DNA of 64,000 nt from Apoda limacodes (GCA_946406115.1 OX291552.1:186001-250000), one strand, 5' to 3'. Numbered from the stretch's first letter, positions 45,233 through 55,835 are shown. Notes: generated by a model from the sequence alone, not told the origin. Numbers and translations are program-made.

Positions 45233-45443
45233 ACTAGCCAAGTCAGACCTTAGACTACGATATATTATCCTAAGTAATAAGAAGAAATGATATTTTATGA
45301 TGATATAAATACATTTCAGGACTGACCATTGAACTTGGCACCCATTTAGATCTCACTTCTTTTGTCGTTGAAGTCAACATCCAAGGCATATATCATAATA
45401 TTGAACTTGGCTCTCATTTCACATTTATGTTTTTGATGGGATT
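45233..45443 (-). repeat. 211-bp inverted repeat, right arm
   Basis: Reverse complement of 39619-39829 over the full 211 bp with scattered mismatches. The arms are 5.4 kb apart and enclose LINE-C. Confidence 0.9.
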
Positions 45444-45619
45444 ATAATTTACGTTGTGTCACATAGATCAATCTTTTTCATAAATTAAAAATGTCAATAC
45501 AGAAAAAGTATAAAAACTTTTAGGTTTCTGTTTTTAACACAAAACAATGTATATATCATCTGGTTACTTGTCAGAACAAGTGGGAAAAACTAAGTAAAGC
45601 CAACTCATATCTATTCCTT

Positions 45620-46219
45620 TGTTGTAATCTATGCAGACTGCGCTTCATATGCGGCTCTCAGGTTACGAATGAGCTAGTCAGCAAGGCCGTGATTATAACT
45701 ACGGCACAAGGATGCGTCATCAAGGGATACACTTTTACGCTGTATTCGCATAAACAGCAGAGCAACGAGATGCATACACAGCCCGATATAACTAAGGTGG
45801 AGATTCCTTCTGTCAACCACATTTTGATTTTGACGATACCTGTAAGCAAGGTTGAGTTAGATTTTGATGATAGGAAGCAAATTGAAGACCAGCTAAAAGA
45901 AATGAATAGTGCAAACCCTTTAGCAGATGGTCTTTCGTATCACGACGTTCACCACAACGTCCTGATTTATTTACTTTTGGGAGCAGTAGCGAGGCTGGCG
46001 CGGGCGTAGCAGGGGCCTGGTGCGGGCGATGCTCGCGTCTAAGTCTCCGAGCGCCGACGACGTCATCAACAGTGTAAGTGCAAAATTTAAGAGCGGGAGT
46101 GTAAATGCAGAGCAATCGGTAATGCAGTGTAACAGTGAATCCGTGCGTAATAGATTATACGTAAGTGAACCGCAAACAAGTGCGTACTTGATAAAGCCCC
46201 GCCGACTGCTAAACATGTA
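45620..46219 (+). pseudogene. env: Env C-terminal fragment with membrane anchor
   Basis: A plus-strand frame (45620-46009) reads a cysteine-containing ectodomain end (RFICGSQVTNELVSK, then GCVIKGYTF), an acidic helical stretch and YHDVHHNVLIYLLLGAVA. This last piece resembles the membrane-proximal and transmembrane part of env-like proteins (compare TYDIHQYIISYG in Pao-2 at about 53045). A shifted frame (46020-46219) could be the cytoplasmic tail. It might be the missing end of the env at 35480-36420, separated from it by 9.2 kb of inserted sequence. Confidence 0.62.
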
Positions 46220-47142
46220 AAATTTGATTTGGGTGAATCAGGACACATCGCACAAGGGTAATTTTAGTAATTAAGAAAAATATTGTTTAATCACCTTGTT
46301 TAAGCATAGAGTCATTCCCATTAAAATCTTACCCGGCAGCATGTACGGAGCCACCGCACATAAAATAGTTATTTAGGCTAGTAAGCAATATCTTTGCGGA
46401 ATCGTCGATTACCGGAATTATCAAACAGTTCACGTTTTGTATCGGAAAACGCTAGACACGCACCTCGCTATCATTTCACCATCATCCTAGTAGTAATTAA
46501 TATATTATAAAAACTTTTTAACAAAAAAAACAACCGGCTTCAAAAAGATGCACTGAACGGTAAAAATACTTACTAATTTCCAAAAATATGATCAGAATTA
46601 CAGTTTGAAGTTGGTGTCTATGTACCTATGTAACAGTTTATAACACATCATTATGCATCTCCTTACGGTTCTCTCCTTGCCGATTTTGTTACAATCTTAT
46701 TTACGAATGGTGTCCCTTACGTTTCAATATACCTGGAAGGACCTAGTCCCCAGTAATAATTATAGGTGTTTTCTTTAAACCAGATTTTTATACTTACTTA
46801 AACTGCCCTAATTTTCAGCAATGAGTAGTTACAAGACTAAAGACTAGACGTTATTTTAGCTTTTAAACGCGCGTCGCCGCACCTTTGTTAGAAAATCATT
46901 GAGCAGCGAAATTGGACGTCGCCATCTTTATGATAATCTGTTGAGACATTTCCGACGAGCTCGAGAGCACTCACACTCACACACACACACTTAAACAGAG
47001 AACACTTCTTTAACAGATATTATCATACATACTCGTACGTCGGGGGAAGGTGAAGTGACGTCTAAAAGTGAATTTCAAACAATTTTCAGCCGACGCCGGT
47101 TTTGTTTGTTTTTTATCTTTTGCATTCTATCAGAACATGGTT
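46220..47142. other. No gene seen; short CA microsatellite
   Basis: Unassigned sequence with a CACTCACACTCACACACACACA tract near 46970-46990. No family signature. Confidence 0.45.
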
Positions 47143-47314
47143 TACATACATACAGTATGCAACCTTACATACAGTATTCAACCTTACATACTGTATGCAA
47201 CCTTACATACAGTATGCAACCTTACATACAGTATGCAACCTTACATACAGTATGCAACCTTACATACAGTATGCAACCTTAAATACAGTATGCAATCTTA
47301 CATACAGTATGCAA
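47143..47314 (+). repeat. 19-bp tandem array, about 9 units
   Basis: Unit TATGCAACCTTACATACAG (19 bp), nine copies with few differences. The unit has no stop in any plus frame, so it produces long spurious ORFs in three plus-strand frames (47055-47506). It abuts the left fragment of LINE-B copy 2. Confidence 0.92.
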
Positions 47315-47624
47315 TTACCGACCAAAAATAATTTGTTGAATCCATTACAATCAGGATTTGCTAAGGTTACTGACGATATTCGCTTAAGTATGGATACCAA
47401 ACAAGTTACAGTTCTTTCTCTCTTAGATTTTAGCAATGCTTTCAATTCTTTGTCTTTGATATCTTGTTGGGCATCGTACACTTTCTTAACATATTTTCAA
47501 CAGTGATTGATTGGTTTCGTAGTTACTTGTGCGGCCGCCGGCAGTGAATCCAGTTTGATCATTTTTTTTCCTGACTAGTGCAACATTACTGCCGGCGTAC
47601 CACTGCTATTTACATTAATTCAAT
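47315..47624 (+). mobile_element. LINE-B copy 2, left part
   Basis: RT fragment of the same family as 33720-34100, beginning at ACCAAAAATAATTTGTTGAA and passing through motif A (LLDFSNAFNS) and a WFRSYLCGRR block. A 30-bp deletion and several frame changes relative to copy 1 are visible. It stops at ACATTAATTCAAT, where Pao-2 begins, and continues at 53783. Confidence 0.88.
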
Positions 47625-47785
47625 TGCTCGGTGTAATGCAACCGAATACCCTTATGACTTACTGGTATGTCAAAGCTACTAAACTGATGCCGCTCGTGCG
47701 GGCGCCTCTTCACTGCACTATTCGGCAGCGTGGCAAATCGTTGCATTCTTAAAATTTAAAATTTTACTATAACATTTTAAGTATA
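47625..47785 (+). repeat. Pao-2 5' LTR, truncated
   Basis: Matches the first 160 bases of the 3' LTR (CGGTGTAATGCAACCGAA, GCCGCTCGTGCGGGC, CACTATTCGGCAGCGTGGC) and diverges after ATAACATTTTA near 47785. It starts TGCTCGG where the 3' LTR has TGTTCGG. Confidence 0.88.
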
Positions 47786-48115
47786 TGGATATTAAAAAAT
47801 GGGCCACAATTGGCCTTAACTAGGTCGCAAAGAATATATTACAATGACTTACCGGTTGGCATCAGTTGTTGATGGATAACGTTTTGTGTAAAATTGTATG
47901 TAGTGTGTATATGTATGTGTCTGTATTGTGTTTATTTGTTTCAGTCACAAATGAGAACTCAATTTCGTCTTTTTGAATTATTTATATCCGAAAATAATTC
48001 GTATCTAATTAGCTCGAAATAGGTACGACGAAGCCGTGCCTTCTAATGGATTCTGAGCGACTGGTGCGCCGCTGCACACGGAGGGCGTGGCGAATGCTAG
48101 CTTACCAATATAATC
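47786..48115. other. No gene seen; replaces the rest of the 5' LTR and leader
   Basis: Unrelated to the second half of the 3' LTR. This is either an insertion into, or a replacement of, the LTR end and the primer-binding region. No ORF is seen. Confidence 0.45.
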
Positions 48116-49755
48116 ATGGTCGTCTTGCTACAGAAGAAAGTAGAAGCCATGTATATTTCACAGGTGGAGAATATAAAAAAAACTAAAGATTACTATAAAA
48201 ATGTAAAATCTATCATTAATGGTCAAAACCAAGAATTACTAGCTAAACTGAAAATCCGTCGCTTGGCACACAAGACGAAGCTTCTGATTCTGATCAGTTA
48301 AGTACAGGCAAGGAACGTGAACTAACAGGCAGAAGTGAGTCAGTAAATCGACATCAAACATTAGTCCTGATTCAAGGAACCAGTAGTAAATTGGATGATA
48401 TGCTACAAAAACAACAAGTTAACTTTAAAGCATTCTTGAGAACAGTCACAAGTGTTGAATCTGAGCCCATTTCCGACAAATAGGAATTCGAAGATGTCCT
48501 GAAGACGTTGGAATATTTTGTTGGAGCCGGGATGGAAGCTATTCTCAATGAAATATAGTTTGAAAAATTATTATCATATTTTTTTTTAAATAGTTCTAAC
48601 CACGTTTTTAACATTTTCAGTACAGAGAGAAAAAAAAAACAACAAAAAGATAGACCATAGAGTATTTAAATGGACTTGGCTTAACACCAAAGTCCTTGTG
48701 AAATTTAGTTACAATTACATAGTTTTAGACACCACATAAATGTTTTTATTATCTAACATGCCATCGATTCTCTTCATTGAGAAATAAACAATGACCTCGA
48801 CGGGGAAAACAAAGAGTATCAAAATACTTTCGCTCGACACGGAAAAATATATAAACCGTAGCACACAGAGACAAATCTACTCCACAGCTGGATATACCTA
48901 CATTTGGCGGCAACTACAATCAATGGGTGTCCTTCAAGGACTTATTTACGGAAGCAGTTCATAATAACACTTCCTTATCTAATGCCCAAAAAATGCAATT
49001 TCTTAAAAGCAAAGTTAGAGGGGAGCCTGAAAGGCTAATACAACATTTGCAAATCAGTTCAGAAAATTATACCATATGCTGGAAAATACCTAATAACCGT
49101 TTCAATAACAAAAAACTTATTTTTTCGTCCCACATGAACATTTTACTGGGGTAAATCCAACATGCAACAACAGTCCGTTATAATGATCAACAAAATTCAT
49201 GACATCACCTTAGAAAGCTTTAATGCAGTTAATAATATGGGTGTCGATATAAGCACCTGGGACCATATTTTAGTGTACCTTTTATCTCAGAAATTGGACA
49301 CTGAATCGTTCGCAGATTATATGATTAGAATCCTTAAAAAATCCTCGAGATCTTCCCATATTAAAAGAATTTTTGAATTTTTTAGAAAAAAAAAATTGAC
49401 ATCCTCAGAATCATCTCGCAGAAGACTAGACTCCACAATTCCAAAGCAAGTTCCACCAAATCAAACATCATTTAACATAACAAAGCAATTTAATCATAAT
49501 CAGTTTATCAAAAGTCAGAATCCCGCTAATAAACCGATTGTGAAAGCATTCCACATGCTAAAAATCAAATGTCTACTTTGTAAGATTGAGCACGGCATAT
49601 ACAATTGCAAAGAGTTTTTAGTATTACCGAACGAGGAAAAATTTAAGACAGTAAATAAATTACACTTATGTATAAATTGTTTATTTAGCCACAGTGAAAA
49701 CCGCTGTAATTCTACTAAAAGATGCCGCAAATGCTTAGGTCAACATAATACATGA
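48116..49755 (+). pseudogene. gag: Pao-2 Gag
   Basis: The N-terminal part (48116-48540) is helical and similar in pattern to Pao gag starts (VNFKAFLRTV ... EFEDVLKTLE). From about 48890 the DUF1759-type core reads IPTFGGNYNQWVSFKDLF and VRGEPERLIQHLQ, broken by a frameshift at 49154, and continues in 49162-49755 (DISTWDHILVYLLSQKLD). Cysteine-histidine fingers follow (CLLCKIEHGIYNC, LCINCLFSH, CRKCLGQH). Gag forms the particle and binds RNA. An unexplained AT-rich gap at 48550-48880 lies within the gene, and there are several stops. Confidence 0.8.
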
Positions 49756-50570
49756 CGTTTGTGTAAAAACGACGTCGCAACCGTCAACGTGGGAAAAAGG
49801 CATAATGAAATGACAAATGTATCACAGAATAATACTTCCGAAATTTTACTAGCCACAGCAATAGTCTAAGTTCTGGCCTCAGATGGATCCTATTATCAAA
49901 TGAAAGCTTTAATTGATCAAGGTTCGCAAATTTGTATTTTAAGCAGTTCAATTATTGGGACTTAAGAGGCAAAAATGTCGGGGTATAATTTATGGTGTCG
50001 GTCAGCAAGAAAACAGCTGTAAGGGAAAGCAAATATCACGTGTAAATCAAATCACAATGATTTCACGTTCCAAACTGAAGTTTTGATAATGAATAACTTG
50101 ATTAAAAATTTTCCTAACAAATCTTTCTCCAAGCCGAACTGACCTTTTATATTACATTAGCAGACCCAGAGTTTTATAAGAGTGGCCCGGTAGACTTACT
50201 TCTTGGAGCTGAAATTTACTTCCTGATTATGTTAAGCGGCATTATAAAGGGTGAACATGCGAGTCAACCGATAGCGCAACAAACACAACTAGGGTGGATA
50301 TTTTGCGGACACGTAAAAACGTTTCAATTCAATGCCGTAAGTAACAACTTAGATGAAATAAAACAGTTCTGGGAATTGGAAGAAATTAGTGAACAATCTC
50401 CTTTATTAAAGGTGTGTCGACTTCAACAGCACAACGACTACTCGCAAAGAGGACGGTCACTACAAATTGGGGACGTCTAAGCATTTGGCCTTGGCCCAGT
50501 TTCACAACCTAGTAGGTTTCAAAAACAAGAACGTTTCGTTAAATTTTATAAAGATTTTATGAATGAGTAT
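49756..50570 (+). pseudogene. Pao-2 aspartic protease region
   Basis: Reads EILLATAIV, DGSYYQMKALIDQGSQ (catalytic Asp at about 49915), then a decayed middle with stops and, from 50140, LADPEFYKSGPVDLLLGAEIY and QTQLGWIFCGHV, the conserved end of the Pao protease and start of RT. The active-site motif is intact. Stops at about 49868 and 49964 and frame changes near 49985 break the gene. Confidence 0.8.
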
Positions 50571-50585
50571 ATTGAATAAGGTCAC

Positions 50586-51560
50586 ATGGCACCAGTTGAC
50601 ATCAAAAACACAAAACTTGAATGTTATCTGCCACATCACGGCGTCGAACGCCAAAACTCTACTACGACTAAACTGCTTGTAGGTTTCAACGGGTCAGCAA
50701 AAACATCTTCTGGATACAGTCTTAACGATCTTATGAATAAAGGTCCTAACCTAGAGCAAGATTTACAAACCTTGTAAATAAAGTGGAGACAATATAGATA
50801 TGGATTTACAGGGGATATTGAGAAAATGTACCGCCAAATTTTAGTTAACATATTAGATCAACATTTACAACAAATTGTATGGCGAGATCAGGAGGATTCG
50901 AACTCTGAAAATGGACATCTAATCAACGAAAAATTTTCGAAAATATAGAACACGTACAGAGAAAAAAGAAATTTATTTTAAATTTAAAATCTGATATAGA
51001 TAATGATCCTAAAACTTATTTGTAGGAATACATCAGAAGACGATTTTACATTCAAATGTAACATATTAACAAAAAATTCAAGGCCTAATAAGAGAGGTTT
51101 ATTATCAGAAATTATATGACCCATTAGGATGGATAGCGACAATAACAATTTTAGAAAATTATGGTAATTCAATTTACGATGGGATGATGCGGTACCAGAT
51201 ACATAAATAAGTTTAAAATACCGAGATGGATCGGATCTTCCGCAAATGACGTCATTGAATTACATGGGTTTTGTGATGCTTCCTTGGAAGCCTATGCTTG
51301 GTAGTCTACACAAGAGTTAAAAATCAAACGAAAGTAGTCATAGTCGCTGCTAAAACAAAACTTGTGCCACTCAAATAATGCGTATCATTACCAAGGTTGG
51401 AATTATGTGGTGCTCATTTGCTTTCCAAACTCATGCAAAAATTTAAAGACTGTCTAAAAGAATATAAAATAGAAACATACTATGGATGGACAGATTCCAT
51501 GGTCATTTAGGGTGGTTAAACGGAGAACCAACTCGTTGGAAAAAATACACTTTGTGGTGG
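50586..51560 (+). pseudogene. Pao-2 reverse transcriptase and RNase H remnants
   Basis: RT N-terminal part: YLPHHGVERQNSTTTKLL, SAKTSSGYSLNDLM and a DIEKMYRQILV motif A region (about 50815-50845). The central palm with the YMDD motif, present in Pao-1 at 30025, is missing: sequence passes from about 50900 through unreadable sequence to RNase H at about 51215 (IELHGFCDASLEAYA, with the catalytic Asp, and LPRLELCGAHLLSKLM). The element could not reverse transcribe by itself. Confidence 0.78.
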
Positions 51561-51894
51561 TAAGGACCTCAATGGCTCAAAACATTTGATCAAAACAAAA
51601 AACCATAAAATATTCCAACCACAGTTCAGGAGATAAAAACCACAAGACAAACTAACATTATACAAACGGAATCAGAAAATAGCATTATTAATAGCTTGCT
51701 GGAAAAATACAGTTCCCTTTACAAAGATAACGAGAGTGCTTGGTTGGCTATTACGTGCACCAACACCTAACTCTTTGCGAAAACAATTACCTAGCTACCT
51801 AACATTACAAGAACTTCGTAAAGCAAAAACATAGATAGTGAAACATGTACAGAGAATGGAACTTTTGGCAGACATAGAATATCTAAATAAACAT

Positions 51895-52945
51895 AGCAAA
51901 GTTCATTCAAAAAGCAAACTATTAAATTTAAATCCTTTCATTGACGAAGCAGGTGTTCTCAGAGTGGGTGGAAGATTAAAAAAGCACATTTACATCCTGA
52001 AATGAAACATCCCAAAATAATACCCCAACAGTCGTTAAGCTAAGTTGCTCATTGATCAGGCTTATCAGTTGTCATATCATGGTGGGCCACGTCTGAGTTA
52101 AGCCAATTTACGACAACAGTACTGGATAACAAGTGGGCACAATACAGTAAAAAAGGTTTTACAAAAACGTCTAACTTGTAAAAAAAAAATGTGACTAAAC
52201 AACCACAGCTGATGGGAAATTTACCCGAGTGTTACCCTGCTCCTCCATTTTACCACTGCGGGGGAGATTACACAGGATTTATTGACATCGAGGTCAACAA
52301 AGGACGAGGAGTAAAAACAACCAATGGCTACAAAGCAGTTTTCATATGTATGGTAACCAAAGCCGTACATTTAGAGCTAGTGACCGATGCAGCACTGCAG
52401 CATTTTTAGGTCCCCTGAGGAGAATGGCAGCTAGAAGAGGTGCGCCACATCACATATTTAGTGATAACGGATCAAATTTCATAGGGGCTAAAAGACTACT
52501 TGAAGAAGAATTTTTGACTTTTGGTAATAACTTTTTAACAGATTTAACAGAGATGGACATTGAGTGGCATTTTAATGCACCTACGTAGGCTAGCGCTGGG
52601 GGACTGTGGGAACGAGCAGTCCGGAGCCTTAAGTTTAATATGAAGCGAGTAATCGGGGATTAAAAATTAACTTTTGAAGAATTTTCAACAATTTTAACTC
52701 AGCTGGAAGCATGCTTAAATTCAAGACCTTTATGTATACCTAGAGATTTTAACCACCGCTCACTACTTAACTTAAAATCTGGCTTGACCGTCATACAAAC
52801 AAAAGAAGATGCTAGAAGTAGATGGCATTTAACAATAAAAATAGTTAAGGACATTTGGAAAATATGGAAAACTGTATACCTTAGCCAACAAACACGAGAA
52901 GTAAGTGGTTTAAACCACAAAGAAACATCCAGATTGGTTTTGCTG
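51895..52945 (+). pseudogene. Pao-2 integrase
   Basis: HHCC region: EAGVLRVGGRLKK (about 51950), HGGPRLS (about 52080) and LRQQYWITSGHN. In the DDE core the first Asp is in GDYTGFIDIEV (about 52264), the second in SDNGSNFIGA (about 52460) and the Glu in GGLWERAV (about 52605). TKAVHLELVTD links them. The main frames are 52191-52409 and 52346-52588, with an amber TAG at about 52587 and a frameshift near 52400. The C-terminal part (RWHLTIKIVKDIWKIWKTVY) is followed directly by env-like sequence. Confidence 0.83.
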
Positions 52946-53123
52946 TAATGCAGCGAATTAGCATTTCGCACTGATCTACATAAAATTGACGAACAGATTA
53001 ATAAATTAAAGGAAGAAACCGCTCCAATACCTAATTTATCCACCTATGACATCCACCAGTACATTATTAGTTACGGAACAGTAATAGTGGTTTCCGTAGT
53101 TTCTGCAGTTCTTCTGTGGAGGT
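52946..53123 (+). pseudogene. env: Env-like C-terminal stalk and membrane anchor downstream of Pao-2 integrase
   Basis: The frame reads KIDEQINKLKEETAPIP, TYDIHQYIISYG and a hydrophobic helix (VIVVSVVSAVLLWR) to a stop near 53125. The pattern of acidic helix, DIHxY and transmembrane segment resembles the end of F-like envelope proteins and the fragment at 45953-45990. Most of env, if it was ever here, has been deleted. It could be part of a three-gene Pao element or a gypsy remnant captured by recombination. Confidence 0.6.
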
Positions 53124-53472
53124 GATGCCTTCGCTCGCCGTAAGCGACTGGTCGCCATCACGCCGGACATCGAGCTTATTAGTGATAGTGTAGTGAGTGC
53201 GCGAAACCAAACAAAGGTTGACCAAATTCAACCTAGTGTTGTAAAAGTGAGTGATAGTGTGCAGAAAAATTACACTGGTGGTAACTAGTCTAGTGCAGAG
53301 TATAGTTTAAAAACTTATAATAAGAAATGCTCGGCTATAGCAATTAAAAACATTTAGGGACTCTAGACTTCTAAAATTGTAAATATTTGTAATTTTATTT
53401 TATATTATTTTGTATATTGATTTGTGTCACTAACATGTCAAATAATCTTCTCCTGGTCGGGAGCATGTCATA
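53124..53472 (+). other. Pao-2 3' leader to LTR; no intact gene
   Basis: Contains a short Ser/Val-rich, tail-like reading after the anchor (AGTGATAGTGT repeats), then AT-rich sequence to the LTR. A polypurine tract of the usual form was not obvious. Confidence 0.45.
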
Positions 53473-53782
53473 TGTTCGGTGTAATGCAACCGAACACCCT
53501 TATGACGTACTGGTATGTCAAAGTTACTGAACTGACGCCGCTCGTGCGGGCTTCTCTTCACTGCACTATTCGGCAGCGTGGCGAATCGTTGCATTCCTAA
53601 CATTTTAACATTTTACTATAACATTTTATCTTTATATTTTTAGTAATTAACCTTTTTAACATTTTCTACTCTTACTTCTTTTGGAACTATTTTGTACAAC
53701 TATTTTAAAGATAAATTAATAAACTATTATTTTTGTGAACATTAACTTAACTTTTTATTTCCATCCTACTTCGCCCCGAACA
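53473..53782 (+). repeat. Pao-2 3' LTR, 310 bp
   Basis: Starts TGTTCGGTG and ends CCGAACA, a short terminal inverted repeat of the TG...CA type. It shares its first 160 bp with 47625-47785. It is followed by ACAAT, the target duplication, and the continuation of LINE-B RT. Confidence 0.9.
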
Positions 53783-54140
53783 ACAATCACTCTCAAGATT
53801 TCTTCTCCCTCCCTCCTTTATGCAGAAGATCTTCAAATTTATGCAAGTGGACCTCAACAGGTCAACACCATATTAACAATGTTATCAAGTCAATAAATTC
53901 TGACCTTGAGAATATTGTAAAATGGTGCGAGTATTATGGTCTTAGAATTAATCCTTCAAAATCACAAGCCATCATTATTGGTAGTCCAAAACTTACGTCC
54001 AGGGTTAACTTGCCACAAATTGAAATTAATGGAATTCCTATTTTATACAGTGACACAATTAAGAATCTTGAAGTCTTAGTAGACAATTATTTGACTTGAA
54101 TTCCATAAGAAAAAGAAATTAGCTGATTTTTTGAAATTAC
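53783..54140 (+). mobile_element. LINE-B copy 2, right part
   Basis: Continues the RT gene interrupted by Pao-2: ATCACTCTCAAGATTTC, then motif C, which reads YAED (about 53820-53831) instead of YADD, and LRINPSKSQAIIIGSPKL. Similarity to copy 1 fades near 54140. With 47315-47624 it makes one 5'- and 3'-truncated LINE. Confidence 0.88.
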
Positions 54141-54378
54141 CTACTTCAAAAATGTGCGATGTTACCTAGTACTTGAAAGGACTACCTGTTAAAACAATAT
54201 CTAAGGAATGAAGCGACGAAATATAATTCCACACTAAAAAAGATTGTTAAAATAAAATCTTGAATAAATTTGAATCAAATGCATGTTTCTATGATCTAGT
54301 ATTTGTTATAAATTTAATTTGATTTTTATACGTACATATCCTAATCGTAAATAGCACATATTTGTGAAAGTCTGTTTG
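54141..54378. other. No gene seen
   Basis: AT-rich spacer between the LINE-B fragment and a tandem array. Confidence 0.4.
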
Positions 54379-54640
54379 TATTTGTTATTACCCTGTCTAG
54401 GCTAATTCAACGCACACTTGATATTTGTTATTTACCCTGTCTAGGCTAATTCGACGCACACTTGATATTTGTTATTACCCTGTCTAGGCTAATTCGACGC
54501 ACACTTGATATTTGTTATTACCCTGTCTAGGCTAATTCGACGCACACTTGATATTTGTTATTTACCCTGTCTAGGCTAATTCGACGCACACTTGATATTT
54601 GTTATTACCCTGTCTAGGCTAATTCGACGCACACTTGATA
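54379..54640 (+). repeat. 43-44-bp tandem array, 6 units
   Basis: Unit of 43 bp (TATTTGTTATTACCCTGTCT plus AGGCTAATTCGACGCACACT plus TGA). Some units have an extra T (44 bp). Six copies are very similar; the first has CAACG for CGACG. Confidence 0.92.
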
Positions 54641-54719
54641 TTTTTAAGTAGCTATGTTCTCCTGTCATCAAGTTTTATTATAATCGGCTCAGAGGTTGAG
54701 CCCAACTGACAAAGAGACA

Positions 54720-54992
54720 TTATTTGATATTAATATGTGCAAAAAGCGTCAAAAAGGTCATATAGAAATCCGCACATCCATGCATGCATGCATTACTGCG
54801 AAGTAGCGGTGCTGCGACATATGCTTCTGGATCTGGATGCCAAGATTTGAACATTAAGCATTTTCCATTCGTTCTTGTTGCAAAGAAATCAATATCAGGT
54901 GTGAAAAGCCGAATTTGACCTGGACTAACTTTAGCTACAGCTGTTAAGCGTAGGCAAAGCAGCGGACACAAGCTAGTACTCATACAATACAT
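54720..54992 (-). CDS. Unassigned 90-codon ORF
   Basis: An open frame on the minus strand from an ATG, with a balanced amino-acid composition (SPGQIRLFTPDIDFFATRTN, CLMFKSWHPDPEAYVAAPLL) unlike the low-complexity ORFs around it. I do not recognise a family. It could be an exon or transposon fragment, or chance. No splice pattern decides this. Confidence 0.25.
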   Translation of the reverse strand: MYCMSTSLCPLLCLRLTAVAKVSPGQIRLFTPDIDFFATRTNGKCLMFKSWHPDPEAYVAAPLLRSNACMHGCADFYMTFLTLFAHINIK

Positions 54993-55176
54993 TTGTACGC
55001 AGGACTCTGTTTGTATAAGAGCATTGATGGTTATATGAAGTAAAAAAATGTGCCCGGATCGTAGTAAGTCTTTAGTCTCCGCTTGGCCTTTTAAAAACAG
55101 GCGTGGTGCTATGTACTATATTCATTTTTAACTTCCGATAAAAAAGGGGAGAGTTATTCAATTATTTGTTCTAAAC

Positions 55177-55827
55177 TAGCTACATGTATTATTCGCCTTG
55201 AAGTCGATTGCCCGTGCCCCTAACACAGACAAACTGACAGAACATTTAGCTACATGTATTATTCGCCTTGAAGTCGATTGCCCCCTGCCCTTAACACAAA
55301 CAAACTGACAGAACATTTAGCTACAAGTATTATTCGCCTTGAAGTCGATTGCCCTTGCCCCTTACACAGACAAACTGACAGAAAATTTACCTACATGTAT
55401 TATTCGCCTTGGAGTCGATTGCCTCTACCGCTAACACAGACAAACTGACAGAAAATTTAGCTACATGTATTATTCGCCTTGGAGTCGATTACCTCTGCCG
55501 CTAACACAGACAAACTGACAGAAAATTTAGCTACATGTATTATTCGCCTTGGAGTCGATTACCTCTGCCGCTAACACAGACAAACTGACAGAACATTTAG
55601 CTACATGTATTATTCGCCTTGAAGTCGATTGCCCTTGCCCCTAACACAGACAAACTGACAGAAAATTTACCTACATGGATTATTCGCCTTGGAGTCGATT
55701 GCCTCTACCGCTAACACAGACAAACTGACAGAAAATTTAGCTACATGTATTATTCGCCTTGGAGTCGATTACCTCTGCCGCTAACACAGACAAACTGACA
55801 GAAAATTTAGCTACATGTATTATTCGT
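55177..55827 (+). repeat. 70-bp tandem array, about 9 units
   Basis: The unit begins TAGCTACATGTATTATTCGC and contains AGTCGATT and ACACAGACAAACTGACAGAA. Units start at 55177, 55247, 55318 and so on, roughly every 70-71 bp. Two variants (GAAGTCGATTGCCC and GGAGTCGATTACCTCTGCCG) alternate in blocks, as in higher-order duplication. Confidence 0.93.
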
Positions 55828-55835
55828 TTCATCTT

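Larger units (their letters stand above)
47625..53782 (+). mobile_element. BEL/Pao retrotransposon Pao-2 inserted in LINE-B copy 2
   Basis: Bounded by a truncated 5' LTR (47625-47785) and a complete 3' LTR (53473-53782), with gag, protease, RT, RNase H and integrase between, and an env-like anchor near the end. The flanks carry TCAAT (47620-47624) and ACAAT (53783-53787), a 5-bp target duplication with one mismatch. LINE-B copy 1 has ATACAATCACTC at the same point. The coding capacity is badly decayed. Confidence 0.88.

Noticed and set aside
47055..47506. Overlapping ORFs of 75-134 residues on the plus strand
   Set aside because: They arise from the 19-bp tandem unit, which lacks stops in three frames, and from a LINE-B fragment.
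55177..55827. CRISPR-like array
   Set aside because: The repeats are contiguous 70-bp units without unique spacers, and the genome is animal.
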